Shown piece by piece: positions 1 through 6,136 of a stretch of 7,309 nucleotides of DNA. Each line of letters starts with the position of its first letter. The stretch's first letter is position 1. The stretch covers positions 1-7,309 of the forward strand of contig DBRG01000002.1 of NCBI GenBank assembly GCA_002305545.1, written 5' to 3'. The notes beneath the pieces were generated by a model. That model was given only the letters and a program-made list of their open reading frames with translations, made no database searches and was not told the origin of the DNA. This DNA comes from Bacteroidales bacterium UBA1374. GTDB taxonomy: Bacteria; Bacteroidota; Bacteroidia; Bacteroidales; UBA932. The translations under genes were made by a program, and so were the position numbers.

Positions 1-1
1 T

Positions 2-55
2 GAACCGGTGGAAGATCCGGCCTCAATGAATGACATCGGCCTTGACCGTAAATAA
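2..55 (+). CDS. possible 3' end of an unidentified plus-strand gene (partial)
   Basis: A frame open from the left edge encodes 17 residues (EPVEDPASMNDIGLDRK) and stops at TAA 53-55. The short peptide has an ordinary composition and is followed ten bases later by a hairpin, as expected at a gene end. It is too short to assign to a family. The opposite strand also has a short frame open to the window edge (ATG at 36 reading leftward), so the strand is not certain. Flanking sequence to the left would settle it. Confidence 0.3.
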   Translation, partial: EPVEDPASMNDIGLDRK

Positions 56-64
56 AGTCACGGA

Positions 65-81
65 CCGGAAGATACTTCCGG
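65..81. terminator. short GC-rich hairpin, possible weak terminator
   Basis: CCGGAAG (65-71) and CTTCCGG (75-81) are perfect inverted repeats around a 3-base ATA loop. The hairpin lies just after the possible stop at 55 and beyond the 3' end of the minus-strand TspO-like gene. Neither side has a proper T-tract; the minus-strand side only has the loosely T-rich TTTATTT about ten bases further on. It could end transcription from either side, but this is weak evidence. Confidence 0.3.
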
Positions 82-128
82 CCAGGAAGACGCGCCCGGT
101 TACGATATGAATGTCTTCAACAGCCGGA

Positions 129-929
129 TTATTCCCGGCAGATTTCACCCTTCCCCTTTTTCCCCATGCAGGCCTGAACCAGAGAATAGATTATCAGCAG
201 GGCCAGCAGACCAATAGAAATCCAGGCAGTAATAATGATGTCCTGATGTACTACAACGTCTGCAGCTCGTTTGACAATAATCCCGTAATATGCCCAAACA
301 AAAACCAGTGGGTAAAAGACAACATTATTCTTGAGGGTCACCAGCACGGCTATGATCAGGCCAACGGCCATGACGATGATGGTCCATACGTTTTCCGGCA
401 GACCGAATCCCCTCCAGTTCAAGGAAACAAGCAGAGCCGAGATATTGGCAATGGTGGCCACTGAGATCCACCCCAGGTAAACATTCATGGTTACCCGGTA
501 AGCAATTCTGGCCGGCACCTTTAGAATCTTTGCATTAAAAACGCCGTTGTACAACGATATCAGGCATAGCAGCAGTCCAATCATAACAATTACAGACAGG
601 AGCACCTGCTGGTAATGCCATGTTAATATCCAGGCTGTATTTAAAATACAGGTAAGGGCAAATACATAACCCTGGTTTTTACTCAGTGCAAAACGCTCTT
701 TTTTTCCGAAAACTGCAACCACTTGGTAGATAACCATAAATAGTAACAAAGCGTATATCACGCCCCATATGGAGAAGGTCATTCCTGCCGGTACAAACAG
801 GTTGGGATACATGTCAGACAATTCTCCCGTCTTCATTCCGTTAATGGGAAGAATATTGGCCAGTGCATTGACCACAACCATCCCCATATACAGCAAGATG
901 TTGATTAATGATAAAGATTTGTTATTCAT
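129..929 (-). CDS. TspO/MBR-like (tryptophan-rich sensory protein) integral membrane protein, extended form
   Basis: This 266-residue, very hydrophobic protein has about eight predicted membrane segments (roughly residues 8-28, 50-73, 88-106, 108-126, 146-170, 182-199, 204-220 and 232-253). The segment FVPAGMTFSIWGVIYALL (residues 45-62) resembles the Pro/Trp-rich second helix of TspO/MBR proteins, and the Trp-containing NTAWILTWHY region (97-106) fits the next helix. Classical TspO is about 160 residues with five helices, so this is a longer, divergent relative; families of this size are often annotated 'tryptophan-rich sensory protein'. TspO proteins bind porphyrins or steroids, but no ligand can be inferred here. 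The frame extends upstream to a TTG at 956, but the ATG at 929 is preferred: it begins the conserved hydrophobic N-terminus, and the TTG lies inside the predicted promoter box. No Shine-Dalgarno sequence is visible. It is transcribed separately from the hydrogenase operon, whose terminator lies upstream. Confidence 0.7.
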   Translation of the reverse strand: MNNKSLSLINILLYMGMVVVNALANILPINGMKTGELSDMYPNLFVPAGMTFSIWGVIYALLLFMVIYQVVAVFGKKERFALSKNQGYVFALTCILNTAWILTWHYQQVLLSVIVMIGLLLCLISLYNGVFNAKILKVPARIAYRVTMNVYLGWISVATIANISALLVSLNWRGFGLPENVWTIIVMAVGLIIAVLVTLKNNVVFYPLVFVWAYYGIIVKRAADVVVHQDIIITAWISIGLLALLIIYSLVQACMGKKGKGEICRE

Positions 930-953
930 ATTATTAGGTTTTGTTGTAACAAT

Positions 954-961
954 CAAATATA
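954..961 (-). promoter_or_regulatory. Bacteroidetes-type -7 promoter box for the TspO-like gene
   Basis: Read on the minus strand this is TATATTTG, a perfect match to the Bacteroidetes primary-sigma -7 consensus TAnnTTTG. It lies 24 bases before the ATG at 929. A TTTG at 979-976 could be the -33 element, but its 14-base spacing is shorter than the usual 19-21, so only the -7 box is claimed. It supports the ATG at 929 as start, with a short leader. Confidence 0.5.
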
Positions 962-976
962 CAAAATTTCTGAGTC

Positions 977-1018
977 AAAAAAAATGAGACTGGCCAATAC
1001 CTTTTGGTCAGTCTCATT
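977..1018 (-). terminator. rho-independent terminator of the hydCBA operon
   Basis: The arms 983-997 and 1004-1018 form a 15-bp stem (AATGAGACTGGCCAA / TTGGTCAGTCTCATT) with one G-T wobble and a 6-base loop. On the minus strand the stem runs straight into a run of eight T (984 to 977). It starts 24 bases past the hydA stop codon. The plus-strand side has no T-run, so it acts for the leftward hydrogenase operon and also insulates the TspO-like gene just beyond it. Confidence 0.9.
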
Positions 1019-1042
1019 CCTTAAGCAGGGATCATAAATCTG

Positions 1043-2830
1043 TTACAACCGGCGCGGTGTGTACTTTGTGTGCAACAGATGATGAGATACTTCACTGAGC
1101 GGATGGCCCAGGAAATCGTTGTAAATCTTAACGATCTCGGGATTCTCGTGCGATTTTCTCAAGGGCATTCCTTCGTCTTCGGCATATATGGCCACTGCCC
1201 TGCGCTGACGGATCTCGGGATTTGTTGGGATGGGCTGACCGCCTCCCCCCAGGCACCCTCCGGGACAGGCCATGAATTCTATGAAATGATAATCGGCTTT
1301 ACCCGCTTTTACCTTGTCCATAATGTATTTGGCATTCACAAGCCCGTGGGCAACAGCACATTTGAGTTCCACCCCATCAAGGAAAGCCCACTCTTTCTTA
1401 GGCTTCTCAATTTTGATCCTGGCCTCACGAATCCCTTCCGCACCACGTACCGGTGTAATGTTCAGGTTGTCAAAGGGGACTTCCCTGCCTGTGACCAGTT
1501 CATAGGCGGTCCTCAGGGCGGCTTCCATAACGCCTCCGGTAGAACCGAAAATGACAGCGGCTCCTGTGGATTCACCCATCAGCCGGTCAAAATGCATTTC
1601 TTCAAGCCGCGTGAAATCAATACCCGCCTGCTTGATCATAATGGCCAGCTCGCGCGTTGTAAGGACATAATCCACATCCCGGTAGCCGCTGGAGTGCATT
1701 TCAGGCCTGGCTGCTTCAAATTTCTTGGCTGTACAAGGCATCACCGAGACAGAAACAATTCTTTCGGGATCCAGTTTTCTGGCTTTGGCATAATATGTTT
1801 TGACCAGGGCTCCGAACATTTGCTGGGGCGATTTGCAGGTGGACAGGTGGTCCAGGAATTCCGGATACAGGTGTTCAATGAACTTGATCCATCCCGGAGA
1901 GCAGGAGGTGGCCAGTGGTAATTTTATGGTCCTGTCGTTTTCCACCAGTGCTTTTTTCAAGCGGGACAGCAATTCAGAGCCTTCCTCCATGATGGTCAGG
2001 TCTGCGGTGAAATCGGTGTCCATAACCGCATCAAATCCCAGACGCTTCAGAGCGGCTACCATTTTACCGGTAACACGGGCTCCCGGATCGAAGCCCAATT
2101 CTTCACCGAGTCCCACGCGTACTGCAGGTGCCGTCTGGATTACAACATATTTGCTTTTGTCCGAGATGGCAGCCCAGACTTCTTCAATGTAGTTCTTTTC
2201 CACCAGGGCCCCGGTGGGACAGTGGTTCACGCATTGGCCGCAGTTGGTGCAAATCACATCGTTCATTGATTTTTCAAAGAATGTGGTGACCTGGGCATAT
2301 TCCCCCTTGTGGGCCATGGTCAGGGCGTTGACACTTTGTAATTCGGCACATGTCCTGACACACCGCTGGCAACGGACACATTTGCTGTCATCCTTGATGA
2401 TGGATGGAGAGTAATCGTCAATGGTGTAATTGCGGAATGGCACAAGATGAATGAAATCCTGGTTCATGATTTTATATTCCGAGGCCAGTGACTGCAATTC
2501 ACATTTGCCGTTCTTGTAGCAGCTGGTGCAATCTGCGTTGTGCTCCGAGAGGAGGAGCTCGATGATGTGTTTGCGCGAGTTCCTTACCTTGTGGGTGTTT
2601 GTCAACACGTCCATCCCTTCTTCACAGGGTGTGGCACAGGCTGGTGCCAGGCGTTTCTGACCTGCTATTTCCACAACACAGACCCGGCAATTCCCTGCAA
2701 CACACAAGTCTTTGTGGTAACACAGCGTGGGGATGATCACCCCAATTTGCTTGGCCGCATCCAGTATGGACGTTCCTTTGTCAATTTCTACGGGTTGGCC
2801 GTTTATGGTAATTTTTACTTTCTTTCCCAT
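1043..2830 (-). CDS. hydA: NAD(H)-linked [FeFe] hydrogenase, catalytic subunit HydA
   Basis: This is the catalytic subunit of a cytoplasmic group A [FeFe] hydrogenase, which interconverts 2H+ + 2e- and H2 using electrons passed from HydB/HydC. The 595 residues show the full relay in order. An N-terminal ferredoxin-like [2Fe-2S] domain has C37, C48, C51 and C65. A His-ligated [4Fe-4S] motif has H97, C101, C104 and C110. Two [4Fe-4S] clusters use C151/C154/C157/C161 and C194/C197/C200/C204. The H-cluster domain (about 230-592) has L1 TSCSPGW at 308-314, L2 MPCTAKKFE at 364-372 and L3 EFMACPGGCLGGGGQP at 518-533, with C366, C522 and C526 as ligands. L1 has Cys-Ser where textbook enzymes have Cys-Cys, and a nearby extra Cys occurs at C332. 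There is no C-terminal extra cluster domain like that of Thermotoga HydA. It is the last gene of the operon, 18 bases after the hydB stop, and is followed by a terminator. Confidence 0.96.
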   Translation of the reverse strand: MGKKVKITINGQPVEIDKGTSILDAAKQIGVIIPTLCYHKDLCVAGNCRVCVVEIAGQKRLAPACATPCEEGMDVLTNTHKVRNSRKHIIELLLSEHNADCTSCYKNGKCELQSLASEYKIMNQDFIHLVPFRNYTIDDYSPSIIKDDSKCVRCQRCVRTCAELQSVNALTMAHKGEYAQVTTFFEKSMNDVICTNCGQCVNHCPTGALVEKNYIEEVWAAISDKSKYVVIQTAPAVRVGLGEELGFDPGARVTGKMVAALKRLGFDAVMDTDFTADLTIMEEGSELLSRLKKALVENDRTIKLPLATSCSPGWIKFIEHLYPEFLDHLSTCKSPQQMFGALVKTYYAKARKLDPERIVSVSVMPCTAKKFEAARPEMHSSGYRDVDYVLTTRELAIMIKQAGIDFTRLEEMHFDRLMGESTGAAVIFGSTGGVMEAALRTAYELVTGREVPFDNLNITPVRGAEGIREARIKIEKPKKEWAFLDGVELKCAVAHGLVNAKYIMDKVKAGKADYHFIEFMACPGGCLGGGGQPIPTNPEIRQRRAVAIYAEDEGMPLRKSHENPEIVKIYNDFLGHPLSEVSHHLLHTKYTPRRL

Positions 2831-2848
2831 GGTTGTCTGTTTTCTGGT

Positions 2849-4033
2849 TTAGTAAATCATCTCCTCTCTGAAATTCTCCACAATCGAAGTGAATGAATTG
2901 GCAACGGATTGCCCCAGACCGCACTTTGCAGTATACTGCATGGTCTCGGCAAGGTCAAGTAATTTGTCCAGATATGAAGCTGGTTTCTCCCCCCTTTTCA
3001 CTGCTTTGATACCTTTAAGCAATTGTTGACAGCCAACCCGGCAGGGTGTACACTGGCCACAGGACTCTTCTGCAAAAAAATTCAGGTAATTGTCCAGGAC
3101 ATTGAACATGGAACGGGAACTGTTGAAAAGCATCATGGAGCCCCCCGTGGGAAGGGATATTCCTACCAGCTTTCCTTCAAATCCTATACTGGTTGCAGAA
3201 AACTTTTTTCTTGGCACCAGGAATCCGGATGCCCCGCCAACCTGAACCGCTTTGGTGTCATCATCGCCAAAATCATCGACAAAATCGGACAGGCTCATTC
3301 CCAGCTCCAGTTCATAGATCCCGGGCTTTGGAGTATCGCCGGAAATCGAGAAAAGTTTTGTGCCCCGGGAAAATTGCACACCAAGATCGTAAAAGCGTTT
3401 TGCCCCATACTTGAAGATGGTAAAGGTGTGGGCCAGGGTCTCCACATTGTTGATTACGGTGGGTTGCCCCAGGTATCCGTAAGCAGTAGGATAGGGTGGC
3501 TTGTTGCGGGGTTCTCCCCGTTTTCCTTCCATGGATTCAAACAGGGCTGTCTCTTCTCCGCATATGTATGCACCGGACCCCATGAAGATATTTATTTTGA
3601 AATCATATTTGATTTCCTTACAGAAAAACTCAAATTCGCTGATCGCTTTTTTCAATTCCTGTTGCAGGAAGAAATACTCGCCCCTGAGGTAGATAAATCC
3701 CTGTTTTGCGCCAATCACATAACCACAGAGGGCAATGGCCGTCAAAACTTTAAAAGGAACCCTGGAGAGGATCTCCCGGTCTTTGAAGGTGCCAGGCTCT
3801 CCTTCATCGGCATTGCAAATCACAAATTTTTCATCCGATTTCAGTTCAGAAGTAAGTTTCCATTTCAATCCGGTGGGGAATCCGGCACCGCCCCTTCCCT
3901 TGAGCTCGGAACTTATCAGTTCGTTGATCAGCTCGTTGGGGGTGCGTGCCAGGTTCTTTGTGAGGACTTCTTCCCAGTCATTTTCATTTTTGAAAATGAA
4001 ATCTGCTCTTTTAACAATATGATTAGCCGACAT
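2849..4033 (-). CDS. hydB: NAD(H)-linked [FeFe] hydrogenase, flavoprotein subunit HydB (NuoF-like, short form)
   Basis: This NuoF-like subunit carries FMN and the NAD(H) site and passes electrons between NADH and the Fe-S chain. In numbering from the GTG at 4039, visible motifs are GRGGAGFPTGLKW (48-60, FMN/NADH loop), NADEGEPGTFKDR (76-88), GAYICGEETAL (156-166) and the N3-type [4Fe-4S] ligands C327, C330, C333 and C373. The ATG at 4033 is chosen because AGGAGG (4044-4039) lies 5 bases upstream of it; the GTG at 4039 overlaps that ribosome site. The protein is then 394 residues. It overlaps hydC by 11 bases, suggesting translational coupling. Classical bifurcating HydB is about 600 residues, with an N-terminal thioredoxin-fold [2Fe-2S] domain and a C-terminal 2x[4Fe-4S] domain. 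Both are absent here, and the stop codon is natural, with hydA following directly. NuoF of respiratory complex I is the alternative, but the adjacent H-cluster subunit rules for hydrogenase. Confidence 0.94.
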   Translation of the reverse strand: MSANHIVKRADFIFKNENDWEEVLTKNLARTPNELINELISSELKGRGGAGFPTGLKWKLTSELKSDEKFVICNADEGEPGTFKDREILSRVPFKVLTAIALCGYVIGAKQGFIYLRGEYFFLQQELKKAISEFEFFCKEIKYDFKINIFMGSGAYICGEETALFESMEGKRGEPRNKPPYPTAYGYLGQPTVINNVETLAHTFTIFKYGAKRFYDLGVQFSRGTKLFSISGDTPKPGIYELELGMSLSDFVDDFGDDDTKAVQVGGASGFLVPRKKFSATSIGFEGKLVGISLPTGGSMMLFNSSRSMFNVLDNYLNFFAEESCGQCTPCRVGCQQLLKGIKAVKRGEKPASYLDKLLDLAETMQYTAKCGLGQSVANSFTSIVENFREEMIY

Positions 4034-4514
4034 GTTCACCTCCTATTATTTTATCATGCAGGTAGCTGCTGAGAATTTCCCGGATTTTTTCGGGTGTAAG
4101 TTCTGTATATACCTCATTATTAATGAGCATGGCAGGGGCTTTATGACAAAATCCCAGACAGTTGGTTTCCAGGAGGGTGAATTTCCCGTCCTGGGTAGTT
4201 TCTCCGATTTTGATCTTCAGCATATCCTGAATTGTCATCAGGATCTGCCTTTCCCCTTTCATGGAGCAAGTGATTGTTTTACATACACGGATTATGTATT
4301 TTCCCATTTTTTTGCATTCCAGGAAAGAATAAAAAGTGGCTGTACCGTAGACTTCAGTTATGGGAAGGTCCAGTTCACGGGCAATTTCAAACATGGAATA
4401 CTCTGAAAGATACTTCTCCTGCTCGACCACTCCCTGCAGGATAGGCAAAAGGTTACGCCTGTCTCTGCCGTGCTTGTCGGCAAGGTCCTTAACAAGTTCG
4501 GTGATTGGTTTCAT
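4023..4514 (-). CDS. hydC: NAD(H)-linked [FeFe] hydrogenase, [2Fe-2S] subunit HydC (NuoE-like)
   Basis: This 163-residue protein is a NuoE/HydC-type thioredoxin-fold [2Fe-2S] subunit that docks on the flavin subunit HydB in the cytoplasm. Residues 1-60 form the helical N-terminal part, ending in the family hallmark ATFYSF (59-64). The cluster ligands are C78, C83, C119 and C123 (the CxxxxC and CxxxC pairs of this family). The length is typical for NuoE (about 160). It is the first gene of the operon, and its stop codon lies inside the start of hydB. The start at the ATG at 4514 gives a normal family N-terminus, and no good ribosome site is seen upstream. NuoE of complex I or the gamma subunit of a formate dehydrogenase would look similar; the neighbouring HydA fixes the assignment. 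Confidence 0.94.
   Translation of the reverse strand: MKPITELVKDLADKHGRDRRNLLPILQGVVEQEKYLSEYSMFEIARELDLPITEVYGTATFYSFLECKKMGKYIIRVCKTITCSMKGERQILMTIQDMLKIKIGETTQDGKFTLLETNCLGFCHKAPAMLINNEVYTELTPEKIREILSSYLHDKIIGGEHVG
4037..4044 (-). promoter_or_regulatory. strong Shine-Dalgarno site for hydB inside the end of hydC
   Basis: On the minus strand this reads AGGAGGTG, and AGGAGG lies 5 bases before the ATG at 4033. It is embedded in the last codons of hydC (those for Gly-Gly-Glu). It decides the hydB start and is notable because the other starts in this window lack such a site. Confidence 0.8.
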
Positions 4515-4795
4515 CCAATATCAATTAGGTTAATAAATCTGGAACTAATTATATATATAGTGTAGATTTTACCTTTTAATAAAGTGGATTCAACTTGGTC
4601 CTGAACGTTTTAATTATTGTAATATGTAAATATAATGTAAAATGATCGTAATAAACAATATAACATTTGGAAAGTATGAAAAAAAAATTAATGCTCATAT
4701 GGCATTGCATATAACAGCGTGAAAATAAGGGAACAAAGCAAGATCCGGCGGGAGTATAAGGAATTATTCATAACTTCGTGCTCTTAACAATCATT
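4515..4795. promoter_or_regulatory. AT-rich divergent intergenic region between the hydCBA operon and the dehydratase/LolA operon
   Basis: These 281 bases separate two divergent operons and must carry both promoters. The stretch is clearly more AT-rich than the flanking genes, with runs such as TTATATATATAG around 4548-4560 and an A8 run at 4679-4686. No exact TAnnTTTG box was found on either strand. The nearest are TAACATTTG at 4661-4669 (one base too long) for the rightward operon and TTGCTTTG (minus strand, about 4732-4739) for the leftward one. No clear operator such as a Rex-type TTGTGA...TCACAA palindrome is seen. No convincing gene lies here; the only small plus-strand frame is 12 codons (4676-4714). 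Confidence 0.5.
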
Positions 4796-5245
4796 ATGGA
4801 GAATTCCCGAAGAATTGTATCTCAGGGAGAAGCCCTGTTAAAATACCTTCCCCACAGGCCGCCCGTGCTGTTGGTAGACACTTATTTCGGGCGTGAACCG
4901 GATGCTTCATATACCGGGTATACACCCCGGAGGGGATCTCTTTTTTGCCCCGGAGATTATTTCCTTGAAGAAGGCTTGATAGAACATGCGGCGCAGTCCA
5001 TTGCCCTGGCAGCCGGAGTAGAAAGGGTTGAAAATCAAAGGCAGGTAGAACCCGGTTTTGTTGGATCGGTCAACTCGTTTACAACCTATGGAAAGGTCCC
5101 TTCCGGGTGTCCGATCTTTACGGTCATTCGGGAACTCTATAAATATCCCGGCTTTTCTGTCCTTCAGGCAGAAACATTTTGTGAGGACATGCTTGTTGCC
5201 AGGGGTGAACTGAAAGTGGTAATAATATCCGGGCCAGGTGCATGA
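4796..5245 (+). CDS. FabZ-like hotdog-fold 3-hydroxyacyl-ACP dehydratase homologue, ApeP-like (lacks catalytic His)
   Basis: This 149-residue protein is a single hotdog domain. LPHRPPVLLVD (18-28) matches the N-terminal LPHR(F/Y)PFLLVD signature of FabZ. GLIEHAAQ (60-67) matches the FabZ GVLIIEAMAQ helix and places E63 at the catalytic Glu. The region where FabZ has HFPGHP reads LFCPGD (49-54), so the catalytic His is replaced by Leu49. Proteins with this pattern occur as ApeP-type partners in aryl-polyene clusters, which work on ACP-bound polyenes in the cytoplasm. The ATG at 4796 is chosen over the GTG at 4778 because it gives the usual distance to the PHR motif; no ribosome site separates them clearly. 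It is the first gene of the operon, and its stop overlaps the next start (ATGA). Its function alone is doubtful; pairing with the hotdog protein at 5765 is likely. Confidence 0.75.
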   Translation: MENSRRIVSQGEALLKYLPHRPPVLLVDTYFGREPDASYTGYTPRRGSLFCPGDYFLEEGLIEHAAQSIALAAGVERVENQRQVEPGFVGSVNSFTTYGKVPSGCPIFTVIRELYKYPGFSVLQAETFCEDMLVARGELKVVIISGPGA

Positions 5246-5790
5246 AAAATTTTCTGATTGTTTTAGCACTCATTTTTACAGCCTGCGGAAATCCCGGCAG
5301 GATTCCCTGGGCAGGCGTAAAACCACTGCTCAGTACAGAAGACAGTGTTCAGCTATATGATTTTCAGATGACACATTTAAACGCGATAGTGGAAGGCCTG
5401 CTCCTGGTAAATAAAAATGACTTAAACAGGCCGCACCTGGTGCTGACCTCCTATTTCAGCCTATCCCTGTTTGACCTGGAAGGTACTGTCGATGGTTATA
5501 AGGTAAACTACGTAATTGATGTTCTTGATAGAAGCAGGATACTTGATCTTCTATGGGACGACTTTTCAATTCTGTTCGACCCTTCTGTGCGGACAGGCTT
5601 TCGCCCCGTTACAAATGATCAGGGGAATATTCTATTGCTCACCATGGGAACCGGTATACGCAGCACGGTAATCAAAGCTGCGGATTATGTTAACGATTAC
5701 CCGGCCACTATAGTGATTGACCATCCCGCCTTACATTTATCTGTTTATCTAAAAGTGTTGCAAAATGCTCACGGATCTCTTTACTATTGA
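5242..5790 (+). CDS. putative lipoprotein of unknown function, remotely like the DUF3261 lipoprotein of aryl-polyene clusters
   Basis: This 182-residue protein begins with a lipoprotein signal: Lys3, a hydrophobic stretch of about 10 residues, then FTAC with the probable lipidated Cys15. It would be anchored in the periplasmic leaflet of the inner membrane or in the outer membrane. Residues 40-115 alternate in the way of beta strands (for example HLVLTSYFSLSLFDLEG), followed by VLDRSRILDLLWDDFSILFDP. This order is reminiscent of the DUF3261 lipoprotein that accompanies LolA-like and dehydratase genes in aryl-polyene clusters, but that match is by eye and weak. It overlaps the upstream gene by 4 bases and the downstream gene by 26 bases, so it belongs to the same operon. 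A likely role is in handling or exporting the lipid product at the envelope together with the LolA-like protein; this is inference from context. Confidence 0.7.
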   Translation: MKNFLIVLALIFTACGNPGRIPWAGVKPLLSTEDSVQLYDFQMTHLNAIVEGLLLVNKNDLNRPHLVLTSYFSLSLFDLEGTVDGYKVNYVIDVLDRSRILDLLWDDFSILFDPSVRTGFRPVTNDQGNILLLTMGTGIRSTVIKAADYVNDYPATIVIDHPALHLSVYLKVLQNAHGSLYY

Positions 5791-6136
5791 ATCTGTTACA
5801 GAAGAAAATCCATGTGCTTTTCTTGCCAAAGCATCTGTGGATGCCAACCATCCTGTTTTTCAGGGACACTTTCCGGGAATACCGGTGTTACCCGGTGTTT
5901 GTTCATTGTATCTGATCCGTACCTGTGCGGAACGCTTCCTGGGATGCTGTATGCGCTACAACACGGTGGATTTCTGTAAATTTACCGCAATGATAGATCC
6001 GTTGCGCAACGAACAGATAACGGTGAAGGGGAATATCAAACAGGATGAAGAAGAAATTCAGATTAAGGCAATGATGCTTTACGGTAACAGGACGGTATTA
6101 AAATTGCAGGCTACAATGAGAGAAATAACGTTATGA
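5765..6136 (+). CDS. FabZ/ApeI-like hotdog-fold 3-hydroxyacyl-ACP dehydratase homologue (lacks catalytic Glu)
   Basis: This 123-residue single hotdog domain carries the family hallmark GHFPGIPVLPGV (34-45), with H35 at the FabZ catalytic His. In FabZ the catalytic Glu sits four residues after the PGV valine; here that position is Tyr49 in PGVCSLYL, with no acid nearby until E56. The N-terminal PHR motif is also missing, which makes the protein shorter than FabZ (about 145-150). ApeI-type dehydratases of aryl-polyene clusters have this short form but usually keep an Asp at this position. Its start lies 26 bases inside the preceding lipoprotein gene; no other ATG lies before the HFP motif, so the overlap seems real. 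It overlaps the LolA-like gene by 4 bases. It probably works as a partner of the protein at 4796, dehydrating ACP-bound 3-hydroxyacyl chains. Confidence 0.8.
   Translation: MLTDLFTIESVTEENPCAFLAKASVDANHPVFQGHFPGIPVLPGVCSLYLIRTCAERFLGCCMRYNTVDFCKFTAMIDPLRNEQITVKGNIKQDEEEIQIKAMMLYGNRTVLKLQATMREITL

Noticed and set aside
111..464. A 117-codon plus-strand frame opposite the TspO-like gene
   Set aside because: It is antisense to a protein with clear membrane segments, and its own composition (rich in Gln, Asn, Asp and His) looks random.
1070..1921. A 283-codon plus-strand open frame opposite hydA
   Set aside because: It lies entirely antisense to hydA, whose Fe-S and H-cluster motifs run through this region. 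The predicted peptide has no recognisable domain.
3023..4072. A 349-codon plus-strand open frame opposite hydB
   Set aside because: It is antisense to hydB, which shows all NuoF-type motifs. The long open frame is a by-product of codon usage on the opposite strand.
2849..4514. hydB/hydC as NuoF/NuoE of respiratory complex I
   Set aside because: The next gene in the operon is a clear [FeFe] hydrogenase catalytic subunit, and no other Nuo genes are present.
4661..4669. TAACATTTG as a -7 box for the dehydratase operon
   Set aside because: It has three bases between TA and TTTG instead of two, and no -33 element at the right distance, so it is only a near match.
4676..4714. A 12-codon frame in the divergent intergenic region, as a possible leader peptide
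   Set aside because: It has no ribosome site, no regulatory codon run and no attenuator-like hairpin after it. It is probably chance in A-rich DNA.
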